This document shows positions 18,884 to 27,528 of a stretch of DNA of 64,000 nt, one piece after another (position 1 is the first letter of the stretch; each line of letters opens with the position of its first letter). A program made the position numbers and the translations under genes. The notes beneath the pieces were generated by a model that ran no database searches, had not been told where the DNA came from, and saw only the letters and a list, made by a program, of their open reading frames with translations. Source of the stretch: Xylophilus sp. Leaf220 (GTDB taxonomy: Bacteria > Pseudomonadota > Gammaproteobacteria > Burkholderiales > Burkholderiaceae_C); the NCBI RefSeq assembly GCF_001421705.1, contig NZ_LMKO01000023.1, positions 62,001 to 126,000 of the forward strand. Reading direction: 5' to 3'.

Positions 18884-19612
18884 TCAGTGGCCTCCGCCGC
18901 CGCCGGCTACCACGAAGCCCGGGATGCGGACCCGCTTCTCGAAGTACGCCATGACCCGGTTGATGGTGAAGGCCGACACGATGTAGAGGCCGGTCACGGC
19001 CAGGTACACCTCGATGCCGCGGGAGGTCTCTTCCTGCACCTGCATCGCGAACATGGTGAGCTCGGCGACCGACACAGCGAACGCGACCGACGAGTTCTTG
19101 AAGATGTTCATCGTCTCGCTGGTGAGCGGCGGCAGGATGATGCGGAACGCGAGCGGGATCAGCACGAAGCGGTAGTACTGCAGCGTGGTGAAGCCCATCG
19201 CCATGCCCGCATAGCGCTGGCCGCGCGGCAGGGCCTGGATGCCCGAACGCACCTGCTCGGCGATACGGGCCGAAGTGAAGAAGCCGAGCGCCAGCACCAC
19301 GAGCACGAAGCCCGGCAGGTTGCGCATCGGCGTGAAGAGCGCCGGCACCACGTGGTACCAGAGAAAGATTTGGACCAGCAGCGGAATGTTGCGGAACAGC
19401 TCCACCCAGGCGTTGCCGAGCTTCACCCACAACGGGTTGTCGGGCAGCGTGCGCAGGGTGCCGATGGCGAAGCCCAGCACCAGGGCCACCACCAGCGCCA
19501 GCAGCGATACCGAAACCGTCCACCCCCAGGCGGACATCAGCCACTGGAGGTAGGTCGGATGCTCGCCTCCAGGGTCTTGCAGGAATACCTGCCAATCCCA
19601 ATTCGATCCCAT
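18884..19612 (-). CDS. gltJ: Glutamate/aspartate ABC transporter permease
   Basis: This 242-residue permease partners GltK. It has the characteristic N-terminal NWDWQVFLQDPGG, then YLQWLMSAWGWTVSVSLLAL, and the coupling motif EQVRSGIQALPRGQRYAG. The C-terminus ends in a Gly-rich tail. It is separated from gltI by 131 bases that fold into three hairpins, which probably reduce permease expression relative to the binding protein. Confidence 0.94.
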   Translation of the reverse strand: MGSNWDWQVFLQDPGGEHPTYLQWLMSAWGWTVSVSLLALVVALVLGFAIGTLRTLPDNPLWVKLGNAWVELFRNIPLLVQIFLWYHVVPALFTPMRNLPGFVLVVLALGFFTSARIAEQVRSGIQALPRGQRYAGMAMGFTTLQYYRFVLIPLAFRIILPPLTSETMNIFKNSSVAFAVSVAELTMFAMQVQEETSRGIEVYLAVTGLYIVSAFTINRVMAYFEKRVRIPGFVVAGGGGGH

Positions 19613-19650
19613 GATGGGGATTCCTTCTCAAGCTGTTATGTCGATCAGCG

Positions 19651-19720
19651 CCTGCGGCCCGTGCCGCAGGGGCGGTGCACCGCCCTCCACAAGACAACGC
19701 CCACCGGGGCGGTGGGCGTT
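19651..19720 (-). promoter_or_regulatory. Three consecutive hairpins between gltI and gltJ
   Basis: Perfect inverted repeats follow one another: CCTGCGGC/GCCGCAGG (19651-19670), GGGCGGTG/CACCGCCC (19670-19685) and AACGCCCACC/GGTGGGCGTT (19696-19720). The placement after a binding-protein gene fits an mRNA stabiliser or attenuator; this is inferred from operon logic. Confidence 0.6.
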
Positions 19721-19743
19721 GGTGCTTGCGGCAAGTCCCCGCC

Positions 19744-20646
19744 TTATTCCTTGACGGCGTACTCTTCCATCGGCTTGTCGTTCGGGTTGGCCCACGCGTC
19801 CTTCGTGGCGGCCGACAGCGGCAGGCCGATCTTCACGTTGGCAGGCGGCACCGGCTGCATGAACCACTTGTCGTAGAGCTTGGCCATCGCGCCGGAGGCG
19901 ATCTGCGCCTTGATGCTGTCGTCGACCACCTTCTTGAAGGCGGCGTCGTCCTTGCGCATCATGATCGCGATCGGCTCGACCGACAGCACTTCGCCGACGA
20001 TCTTGTAGTCGGCCGGGGCCTTCGACTTGGCGATGTTCGACGCGAGGATCGAGCCGTCCATGATGAAGGCGTCCGCGCGACCGGATTCCAGCAGCAGGAA
20101 GCTGTCGGAATGGTCCTTGCCGAAGACTTCCTTGAACTGCACGTTCTCGGCGCGCTTGTGCTTGCGCAGCGTCTGCACGGAGGTGGTGCCGGTCGTGGTG
20201 GCGATCGTCTTGCCGGTCAGGTCCTTGATGCCGTTGATGCCCGAGCTGGCCTTGGTGGCGATGCGGACTTCCTCGACGTAGGTCGTCACGGCGAAGGACA
20301 CGTCCTTGGCACGGGTGGCGTTGTTGGTGGTGGAGCCGCACTCCAGGTCGACGGTGCCGTTCTGGACCAGCGGGATGCGGTTCTGCGAGGTGACCGGCTG
20401 GTACTTGGTCTCGAGCTTCGACAGGCCCAGGTTCTTCTGGATGTCGTTGATGATGGCCGCGCACACGTCGTAGTGGAAGCCGGTGTACTTGCCGTCGCCC
20501 AGGGTGTAGGAGAGGCCGGAGGATTCGCGCACACCTTCGGTGATCACGCCCGATGCCTTGATCTTGGCGAGGGTGTCGGTAGCTTGCGCCGATGCGCCTC
20601 CAGCGATGGTGGCCAGGATGGCGATCGTCAGCAATTGCTTCTTCAT
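19744..20646 (-). CDS. gltI: Glutamate/aspartate-binding protein
   Basis: This 300-residue periplasmic receptor feeds the GltJKL transporter. A 20-residue signal peptide (MKKQLLTIAILATIAGGASA) is followed by the SBP_bac_3 fold: DTLAKIKASGVITEGVRE, LECGSTTNN (substrate pocket), and DAFIMDGSILA. The start has a good AAGGAG ribosome site, and the longer frame upstream is rejected. It is the first gene of the operon, and the LysR gene lies 345 bases upstream on the same strand. Confidence 0.95.
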   Translation of the reverse strand: MKKQLLTIAILATIAGGASAQATDTLAKIKASGVITEGVRESSGLSYTLGDGKYTGFHYDVCAAIINDIQKNLGLSKLETKYQPVTSQNRIPLVQNGTVDLECGSTTNNATRAKDVSFAVTTYVEEVRIATKASSGINGIKDLTGKTIATTTGTTSVQTLRKHKRAENVQFKEVFGKDHSDSFLLLESGRADAFIMDGSILASNIAKSKAPADYKIVGEVLSVEPIAIMMRKDDAAFKKVVDDSIKAQIASGAMAKLYDKWFMQPVPPANVKIGLPLSAATKDAWANPNDKPMEEYAVKE

Positions 20647-20991
20647 GCAAATCTCCTTGAATTCATGCGAATGGAACAGGGGTGAGTCTAGAACGGATTT
20701 CCGGGGCGGCCGCCCTGGGTTACACCCGAGGGGGTGGCCGCATGGTGGCGCGCGTCCGTCGTACACGGGTTCACAAAAGTTTCATGGCCGGTGACAAATG
20801 GCCGGGCTCCGTATCGGACCGTCGAAGGTCGATGCAAGCTCCGTGCCCAGTGCCGCCGCAGGCAGCCTCGACCGTCGCCGGTGGCATGCGAACGGAATGT
20901 AGGGGGGCGCGGCGCCCGAAGCCAATGCCGTGTGCGTGCAGCCGCATGCAAAAGTTGCATAACGCGACTCAACTCATTCCGAACCGTCATG
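20647..20991 (-). promoter_or_regulatory. Upstream region of the glt operon with a T-N11-A palindrome
   Basis: This 345-base gap holds no gene. ATGCAA-AAG-TTGCAT at 20946-20960 is a perfect inverted repeat that fits the T-N11-A form bound by LysR proteins, and it lies just past the LysR stop. No clear sigma-70 promoter was picked out; TCTAGACT near 20690 on the minus strand is a weak candidate. Confidence 0.4.
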
Positions 20992-21960
20992 TCACGCGGC
21001 AGGGGCGTGGGCTTGCAGGTACTCCCACAGCGCATCGGCCGGGCGGTGCGCCGCGCCACGGCCACGGGCGGGCGGGCGGTCGGATGCGGCGCTGCGCACC
21101 ACCGGCTTCTCGCGGTAGGCGCGGATCTCCATCGTCACCTCCAGCGGCGGCATGCCGGCCGGCTGGGCGCTCACCAGGCGCCTGCCGCGCAGCTCGCGCC
21201 GGACCGCGCTCTGCGGCAAGAAGGCGATGCCGTGGCCCTCGATCGCCATCGCCTTCAGGCCTTCGGCCATGTCGGTCTCGTAGACACGGTCGAGGTGGAT
21301 CGCGGTGCCGTAGTCCTTGAGCAGCCGCTCCACCACCCGGCCCAGGTAGGCGGCCGGCCCGTAGCCCAGGTAGGGCAGCGGCTGGCCGGCGCGGCCGGGC
21401 AGGGTGAAGAGCGGCTGGCCTTCGGCATCGGGCCGGGTGTAGGGGGCCACGGTCTCCTCGCCGAGGGCCACCATCTCGTAGCGCGAGGCGTCGAGCTGCA
21501 CCGGCTGGGCGCTGTGGTGATAGGCGATCAGCAGGTCGCAGCTGCCCTCCATCAGGCGCAGCACCGCGTCGTGCACGTTGAGCGCCAGCAGCCGGCTGCG
21601 CACCGGACCGAAGCCCTGCCGCAGCGACGAGATCCAGGTCGGGAAGAAGGTGAAGGCCAGGCTGTGCGGCACCGCGAAATCGATCACGTCCTGCCCCGCG
21701 GTACCGCGGCCACGCAGCATCGCGCGGGTGGTCTGCAGCGCCTGCAGCAGTTCGAGCGACTGGGCGTACAGCGTCTCGCCGGAGGCGGTGAGCCGCGTGG
21801 GATAGGAGCTGCGGTCGACCAGGTCGGACCCGGCCCAGGCCTCGAGCGCCTGGATGCGCCGCGAGAACGCGGGCTGGGTCACATGCCGGAGCTGGGCCGA
21901 GCGGCTGAAGCTGCGCGTCTCGGCCAGGCTGACGAAATCCTCGAGCCACTTGGTTTCCAT
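20992..21960 (-). CDS. LysR-family regulator (HypT-like)
   Basis: This 322-residue regulator has an N-terminal helix-turn-helix (METKWLEDFVSLAETRSFSR to about residue 60) followed by an effector domain. METKWLEDF, QPAFSRRIQALE and the AFTFFPTWISSL segment place it near the HypT/YjiE and glutamate-operon LysR proteins of Burkholderiales. HypT senses hypochlorite by methionine oxidation in E. coli, but here the position directly upstream of gltIJKL suggests control of glutamate uptake. The last 30 residues are Ala/Arg-rich and divergent. Confidence 0.88.
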   Translation of the reverse strand: METKWLEDFVSLAETRSFSRSAQLRHVTQPAFSRRIQALEAWAGSDLVDRSSYPTRLTASGETLYAQSLELLQALQTTRAMLRGRGTAGQDVIDFAVPHSLAFTFFPTWISSLRQGFGPVRSRLLALNVHDAVLRLMEGSCDLLIAYHHSAQPVQLDASRYEMVALGEETVAPYTRPDAEGQPLFTLPGRAGQPLPYLGYGPAAYLGRVVERLLKDYGTAIHLDRVYETDMAEGLKAMAIEGHGIAFLPQSAVRRELRGRRLVSAQPAGMPPLEVTMEIRAYREKPVVRSAASDRPPARGRGAAHRPADALWEYLQAHAPAA

Positions 21961-22066
21961 GGCGCGGATTATGGGGACGGCACAGGCCCGCTATGCCGGC
22001 CGCGGCGAGAAATAACACGGGTGCAATCGCGACCGCCCGCGACGCCCCGCACTTCCAACCCGGGCG

Positions 22067-22137
22067 TTGCTATTAATTAAATAGCTGGAGGCCGGCGCGG
22101 TACGCCGGCCCCGGCCCCTTTTCGCCCACAAAACCGC
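22067..22137 (+). repeat. Dispersed multi-hairpin repeat, copy 3
   Basis: TTGCTATTAATTAAATAGC is followed by a perfect GGCCGGCG/CGCCGGCC stem, then CCCCTTTTCG...AAAACCG. It fills the gap between the LysR start and the transglycosylase stop and could end the transglycosylase transcript. Confidence 0.7.
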
Positions 22138-22138
22138 T

Positions 22139-24223
22139 TCAAGGGAGGTCCTTGTTCGGCTCGACGAAGTTCGGGTCCTTCGGGCCGACGGTGCCGAGCC
22201 GCGCGCGCAGCGACTGCGGCTGGCCGCCGAGGATTGCGGCGTAGCTGGTGGTGTTGGCCAGCACCTTCTTCACATAGTCGCGGGTCTCGGCGAAGGGCAC
22301 GTTCTCGGCCCATATCGCCGCGTCGACCACCGGGCCGTTGCGCCAGCTGCGCGGCCGGCCGGGGCCGGCGTTGTAGGCGGCGGCGGCCAGCGGCATCGAG
22401 CCCTGGAAGTCGTCGAGCGCCAGCTTCAGGTAGGCGGTGCCGATGGTGATGTTGGTGTCCCGGTCGTTGATCTGCTCCGGCCGGAAGCCGCCCATCCCGA
22501 TCTTGTTGGCCGTCCAGCGCGCGGTGGCGGGCATGACCTGCATCAGGCCGGAGGCGCCGACGCCCGAGCGGGCATCGGTGATGAAGCGGCTCTCCTGGCG
22601 GATCAGGCCGTAGACGTAGGCCGGGTCCAGGCCGATCTGGCGGCTGCGCATCACCACCGCCGCCTGGTGCGGCATCGGGAACCGCTGGCCGGTGTCGAAG
22701 ACCGACTTGGTGCGCTCGCTGGTGTTGATGCAGCGGTCCCAGATCTCGCTCTGGCAGGCCATGTCGGCGGCGGCCAGCAGTTCGCGGTCGCCCATGCCGC
22801 CGGTCGCGTGCAGGTTGGTGGCGTAGTTCCACTCGCGCACGCCTTCGCTGCGCAGGCCGAGCAGGATCGCGTAGAGGCCGCGGGCCAGCGACGGGTTGGT
22901 GCGGGCCGCCTCGCGTTCCTGCATGGTGGGCGGCGCCGGACGCTCGGGCATCGCGATGCGCAGGCCGAGCTCTTCGAGCGCCAGTTGCTCGTAGAAGCCG
23001 CGCGGGCTGGCGATGCCTTCGAGCAGCTGGCGCGCCTCGCCCCGCTGGCGGTCGGAGACGCGGCCGGCCGCGGCGGTGGCTGCGGGCAGCGAGGCGCTCT
23101 CGGGCTGCACCGCGGCCGCGGCCGCCGGCGCCGCGCCCAGCGGGCCGCCGGCCAGCAGGGCCTTGGCGCGCCAGTAGACCCAGGCGCTGTCGACGCGCAG
23201 CGCATCGTCCATCGCGGTGGTCGCCGACAGCACCTCCTTCCAGTTGCCGGCGCGCAACGCGGCGCGGGCCTTCCAGGCCAGCATCTCGCCGTGCAGGTCG
23301 GCATCGCGGGTGACCTTGGCGAAGTACTCGAGCGCGGTGGGCGACAGGCGCGAGGCCGCCTGCCGGCCGATGGCGCCCCAGACCCAGTTGCGCTCCTCGG
23401 GCGTCATCTGCACGCTCCACTTGCTGTCGAGCTGCTGGGCGGCCGCGTCGGGGTCGGAGGCGTTCATCTTCAGCAGAGCGAGCGTCACCAGCTCCTTGCG
23501 GGTGCGGTTGCCGGCGGTGGCCTTCGCGGCCAGGAAGCGCGCCGGGTTGTCGCCGATCTGCGCGACCAGGGCCGATTCCTCGGGCGCCACGATCTCGACC
23601 GCGGCGCGGGCCACCCGCGGCCGGTTGGCGTCGATCGCCAGGCGCGCCTTGCGCCAGACGTCGTCGGCGGTGAACTGCCGCGCGGCGAAGAGTTCGGCCG
23701 CGGCCAGGGTGCAGCCGTCGTCCGATTCGCGCATGCCGTACCAGTTGCGGCGCACTTCGTCGACGGTGGCCGCCGGCAGCGGGCCTGTGCCGCGCAGCCG
23801 CTCGACCACGACGGCGTAGCAGCGCACCTCGCGGTCGTCGTTCATCCGGAACAGCGGGTAGGCGTCGGCGAAGCGCTGCCAGTCGCGGCGCTGGCCCAGG
23901 ATGCGCAGCCAGTCGTTGCGCAACCGGTCTTCCTGGTAGGTGCCGGACCAGCGGACGAAGAAGGCCTCGATCTCCTCGGGCTGGGCGGAGTCGATCCGGG
24001 CACGCAGTTCCCAGTAGGCGGCCCACGGCTCCAGCGCGTGGCCCTGGGCCATCGGCAGCAGTGCCGCCAGGCGGGCGCGGTCGCCGCGCTTGAAGGCCTG
24101 GTTCATCTCCAGCAGGACATCGTCCCCTCGCCCGGCGGGCGTGCCTTGGGCCTGCGCGGCGGCCCCGGTGCCGGCCAGCAGCCCGAAGGCAAGCGCAGAT
24201 GTCAGAATCTTCTGGAATTTCAT
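22139..24223 (-). CDS. Soluble lytic murein transglycosylase (Slt70-like)
   Basis: This 694-residue periplasmic enzyme cleaves peptidoglycan glycan strands. A signal peptide (MKFQKILTSALAFGLLAG to AQAQ) is followed by about 440 residues of alpha-helical repeats forming the Slt ring, then the catalytic domain from about residue 520. The catalytic glutamate is in GLIRQESRFI, followed by ASGLMQVMPATA and AAAAYNAGPGR, all diagnostic. The start codon lies only 10 bases from the start of the divergent cyclo-ligase gene and shows no clear ribosome site. Confidence 0.93.
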   Translation of the reverse strand: MKFQKILTSALAFGLLAGTGAAAQAQGTPAGRGDDVLLEMNQAFKRGDRARLAALLPMAQGHALEPWAAYWELRARIDSAQPEEIEAFFVRWSGTYQEDRLRNDWLRILGQRRDWQRFADAYPLFRMNDDREVRCYAVVVERLRGTGPLPAATVDEVRRNWYGMRESDDGCTLAAAELFAARQFTADDVWRKARLAIDANRPRVARAAVEIVAPEESALVAQIGDNPARFLAAKATAGNRTRKELVTLALLKMNASDPDAAAQQLDSKWSVQMTPEERNWVWGAIGRQAASRLSPTALEYFAKVTRDADLHGEMLAWKARAALRAGNWKEVLSATTAMDDALRVDSAWVYWRAKALLAGGPLGAAPAAAAAVQPESASLPAATAAAGRVSDRQRGEARQLLEGIASPRGFYEQLALEELGLRIAMPERPAPPTMQEREAARTNPSLARGLYAILLGLRSEGVREWNYATNLHATGGMGDRELLAAADMACQSEIWDRCINTSERTKSVFDTGQRFPMPHQAAVVMRSRQIGLDPAYVYGLIRQESRFITDARSGVGASGLMQVMPATARWTANKIGMGGFRPEQINDRDTNITIGTAYLKLALDDFQGSMPLAAAAYNAGPGRPRSWRNGPVVDAAIWAENVPFAETRDYVKKVLANTTSYAAILGGQPQSLRARLGTVGPKDPNFVEPNKDLP

Positions 24224-24233
24224 CGAAGGAATT

Positions 24234-24806
24234 ATGGACAAGTCAGCCATTCGCAGGGCGTTGATCGAAGAAAGACTGAATCTGCCGGACCGCCTCTCGC
24301 GCTCCGACCAGCTCCAGCGGGTGATGCGCATCTGGCTCATCGGCCGGCCCGACGCGGTGATCGGCGCCTACTGGCCGATCAAGGGAGAGTTCGATCCGCT
24401 GCCGGCGCTGCACCGCTGGAAGGAAGACGGCGAGCTGCAGGGCGCGCCGCAGCGCCGCCAGATCGGCCTGCCGGTGGTCGACAAGACGGCCGGCACGCTC
24501 ACCTTCCACGTCTGGTACCCCGGCTGCCCGATGGAGGAAGACGCCTACGCCATCCCCAAGCCGAAGGACACCGAGGTGGTGGTGCCCACCCTGCTCTTCG
24601 TGCCCTGCGTCGGCTACGGCGCGGGCGGCTACCGGCTCGGCTACGGCGGCGGCTTCTACGACCGGACGCTGGCATCCCTGCAGCCCCGGCCGTTCACCGT
24701 CGGCCTGGGATTCGGACAGGGCTTCCTGCCCGATTTCGAGCCCGAGGCGCACGACCAGCCGCTCGACGCGATCCTCAACGACAACGGCGTGGTCTGGCCA
24801 CAGTAG
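24234..24806 (+). CDS. 5-formyltetrahydrofolate cyclo-ligase
   Basis: This 190-residue enzyme converts 5-formyl-THF to 5,10-methenyl-THF using ATP. The N-terminal SAIRRALIEERLNL, then GAYWPIKGEFDPLP, and the C-terminal GYRLGYGGGFYDRTL motif match the family. The start at the Met before DKSAIRRAL has an AAGGA ribosome site that occupies most of the 10-base gap to the divergent transglycosylase start. Any promoter for it must therefore lie inside the neighbouring gene. Confidence 0.93.
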   Translation: MDKSAIRRALIEERLNLPDRLSRSDQLQRVMRIWLIGRPDAVIGAYWPIKGEFDPLPALHRWKEDGELQGAPQRRQIGLPVVDKTAGTLTFHVWYPGCPMEEDAYAIPKPKDTEVVVPTLLFVPCVGYGAGGYRLGYGGGFYDRTLASLQPRPFTVGLGFGQGFLPDFEPEAHDQPLDAILNDNGVVWPQ

Positions 24807-24838
24807 GCGCGTCGGCACCGCGGCGCCGGTAGCGGCGC

Positions 24839-26722
24839 TCAACCCGCCGCCTGGGCGGCCGGCTGCATGTCCTCGGGGAAGGCGAAGTCCGAGTGGCGCT
24901 GCTGCTTGCTGTGGTACATCGCCGCGTCGGCCGCCCGCAGCAGGCCGGCCAGGTCGCGCGCATCCTTCGGGAACCGCGCGATGCCGATGCTGGCGGTGAC
25001 CATCAGCGCCCGGCCTTCGTAGTCCACCGGCGCGCGCAGCTGCTCGCCCATGCGGTGGGCCATCGCCGATAGCGCCCCCCGGTCGGTCTCGCCGCTCACC
25101 AGCACCACGAACTCGTCGCCGCCCAGGCGCGCCACCGTGTCGATGTCGCGCAGCTCGCTGCGCAGGCGCCGGGCCAGCTCCACCAGCACCCGGTCGCCGG
25201 CGTGGTGGCCGAACCGGTCGTTGATCGGCTTGAAGCGGTCCAGGTCGAGCAGCAGCAGGGCCTGCGGCGCGCCGGTGGCGAACTGCCGGTCGGCGCGGCG
25301 CTGCAGGCCGCGCCGGTTGGCGACCCCGGTGAGCGGATCGGTCTCGGCCTGGGTCACCAGGCTGTCGGCGCGGGCGTGCAGCTCCTGCTGCGCCCGGCGG
25401 AGCGACCGGATGCGGCTGCCGAGCGCCACCGACAGCACCACCAACTCGGCCGCGGCGCCCAGCTGCAGCAGGTTGAGCTGCAGCCCGCTCCAGGGCAGCA
25501 CGCCCCAGTTCGACAGGATCAGCAGCAGCGCCGACAGCACCAGGATCGCCAGGCCGCCCAGGTAGAGCATCGCCGGCTTGAAACCGGCGCGGTAGGCCCG
25601 CACCCCGCCGACCGCCAGCAGCGGCGGGCCGAGCACCGCGACCACCTCGGTCGCCCGCGACAGCCAGCGCACCTGCAGCGACAGGTCGCCGCTCGCGGTC
25701 ACCGCCCCCCACATGCAGGCCAGCACCAGGGCCAGCGACGCCAGCACCTGGTCGATGCGCGGCGCATGGGCCCGCAGGTTGAGGAAATGGCGGCCGAACT
25801 GGCTGGCGAACAGGGTCCACAGCAGCGGCGCCGTGGTGTAGAGGTACTGCGGCAGGGCGGGCGCATCGGGCCACAGGTAGCGGGCCAGGTGCCCATTGAA
25901 GCTGGCCAGCGTCAGCACCGCGCAGGCGCAGGTGACCAGGTAGTAGGCATGCATCCGCTCCCGGAAGATCGAGAGCAGCAGCAGGTTGTAGACCAGCATG
26001 CCCAGCAGGATGCCGTAGGTCAGGCCGTCGAAGAGGCGCTTGCCGTCGGTGGAGACGAGGTAGTCGGTCTCGTTCCACAGCCGGGGTGCGTAGACCTGCA
26101 TGACGTCGGACCGCACCCGGAAGTAGACGGTGTAGAGCCCCGGCTCCAGCACCCGGAACGGGAACGACATCCGCTCGGTCGGCGCCGGCCGGGAGGAGAA
26201 CGGATGGTCGGCTCCGGCCACCTGCGGCGCCGCCGTGCGGGTGCCGCCGGCGTCGTACGGACCGTGGAACTGGATGTCCCGCGCCGCCACCGAGGGCATC
26301 ACCATCAGCCAGCGCGCATCGCGCACCCGCTCGGCCACGCTGAACTGGAACTTGGCCCACACCACGCCCTGGCCCAGCCCCACGCCCAGCCGCTGCTTGT
26401 CGCCGGGGTAGCGGAAGCGAAAGCGCGGGTCCTGCGGATCGGCCGCGACGATCTGCTCGATCTGCAGTTCCCCGGTGCGGTCGACCAGAAAGCCCAGCTT
26501 GCCGCCGATGCCCTGCCCGCCCGCCAGGCGCTGCAGCGGTATCGGCGCGCCGGCGTGGAAGCTGCCCACCGCCTGGCGCACCGCCGCCTTCTCTGCCACG
26601 ATCTGGAAAAACCACAGCCCCAGCGCCCAGGCCAACGCCATCCACAGGATGGCTCGCCCATCGCGGTTCCAGAAATGGGTGAGGCGGCGGCGAAAATAAC
26701 CGCTCGCCGCTGGGGTGTGCAT
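24839..26722 (-). CDS. 7TMR-DISM membrane diguanylate cyclase
   Basis: This 627-residue protein has one N-terminal membrane segment (about 25-43), a periplasmic 7TMR-DISM extracellular domain of about 190 residues, then seven predicted helices (about 230-430) and a cytoplasmic GGDEF domain. The active site is intact GGDEF at residue 534, with the inhibitory RxxD (RDID) five residues before it, so it should make cyclic di-GMP under product feedback. It presumably senses a periplasmic ligand, possibly a carbohydrate-like one, as proposed for this family. It is divergent from the GST gene. Confidence 0.93.
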   Translation of the reverse strand: MHTPAASGYFRRRLTHFWNRDGRAILWMALAWALGLWFFQIVAEKAAVRQAVGSFHAGAPIPLQRLAGGQGIGGKLGFLVDRTGELQIEQIVAADPQDPRFRFRYPGDKQRLGVGLGQGVVWAKFQFSVAERVRDARWLMVMPSVAARDIQFHGPYDAGGTRTAAPQVAGADHPFSSRPAPTERMSFPFRVLEPGLYTVYFRVRSDVMQVYAPRLWNETDYLVSTDGKRLFDGLTYGILLGMLVYNLLLLSIFRERMHAYYLVTCACAVLTLASFNGHLARYLWPDAPALPQYLYTTAPLLWTLFASQFGRHFLNLRAHAPRIDQVLASLALVLACMWGAVTASGDLSLQVRWLSRATEVVAVLGPPLLAVGGVRAYRAGFKPAMLYLGGLAILVLSALLLILSNWGVLPWSGLQLNLLQLGAAAELVVLSVALGSRIRSLRRAQQELHARADSLVTQAETDPLTGVANRRGLQRRADRQFATGAPQALLLLDLDRFKPINDRFGHHAGDRVLVELARRLRSELRDIDTVARLGGDEFVVLVSGETDRGALSAMAHRMGEQLRAPVDYEGRALMVTASIGIARFPKDARDLAGLLRAADAAMYHSKQQRHSDFAFPEDMQPAAQAAG

Positions 26723-26839
26723 GCTAAAAAGTGTAACGCCGAAGCCCGGGCAAAAACGTAAGCGCCGCGCATGTCCCGGTCACCGCGCAGGCCATCCGAT
26801 CCGCCCCTTCCACGGGGCCGCCACACCGAAAGAACCGCC

Positions 26840-27526
26840 ATGCCCGTCCTCGTCATCGGCAACAAGAACTACTCCTCCTGGTCGATGCGCCCCTGGGTGC
26901 TGATGCGCCAGGCGGGCATCGTCTTCGAGGAGCGCATGGTGCGCTTCGACGGCTTCGGTGCCGGCTCCGGCTTCAAGCAGAGCCTGCAGGGCGTGAGCCC
27001 GACCGGCAAGGTGCCGGTGCTGCTCGGCGACGACGGTCTGGTCGTCTGGGACACCCTGGCGATCGCCGAGACGCTGGCCGAGCAGTACCCGCAGCACGGC
27101 GTCTGGCCGGCCGACCCGGTCGCCCGGGCCACCGCCCGCAGCGCCTGCGCCGAGATGCACGCCGGCTTCCAGGCGCTGCGCAGCCACTGCCCGATGAACA
27201 TCGAGGCTCGGCTGCCCGAGGTGGGCGCCCTGATCTGGCGCGACCAGCCCGGCGTGCGCGCCGACGTCGAGCGCCTCTGCGCCCTCTGGACAGGCCTGCT
27301 CGAGCGCTACGCCGGACCGATGCTCTTCGGCAGCTTCAGCGCGGCCGACGCCTTCTTCGCTCCGGTCTGCATGCGGCTGCGCACCTACGCCCTGCCGGTG
27401 CCGCCGGCGGTAGCCGACTACGTGGAGCGGGTGGCCGCACTGCCCGGCGTCGCCGCCTGGATCGACGGCGCCCTGGCCGAGCAGGATTTCCGGGACTTCG
27501 AAGAGCCCTACCGGCTCGCCCGCTGA
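26840..27526 (+). CDS. Glutathione S-transferase family protein
   Basis: This 228-residue GST has an N-terminal thioredoxin-like domain ([19 protein letters not shown], with the SPTGKVPVL cis-proline loop and the [14 protein letters not shown] glutathione-binding segment) and a helical C-terminal domain ([13 protein letters not shown]). The catalytic residue is probably a serine of the YSSWS motif. The substrate is unknown. It ends two bases before cca and is likely co-transcribed. Confidence 0.9.
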   Translation: MPVLVIGNKNYSSWSMRPWVLMRQAGIVFEERMVRFDGFGAGSGFKQSLQGVSPTGKVPVLLGDDGLVVWDTLAIAETLAEQYPQHGVWPADPVARATARSACAEMHAGFQALRSHCPMNIEARLPEVGALIWRDQPGVRADVERLCALWTGLLERYAGPMLFGSFSAADAFFAPVCMRLRTYALPVPPAVADYVERVAALPGVAAWIDGALAEQDFRDFEEPYRLAR

Positions 27527-27528
27527 GC

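Noticed and set aside
16392-20646. MetQ as part of the glt transporter operon
   Set aside because: A strong hairpin separates them and the glt operon has its own binding protein.
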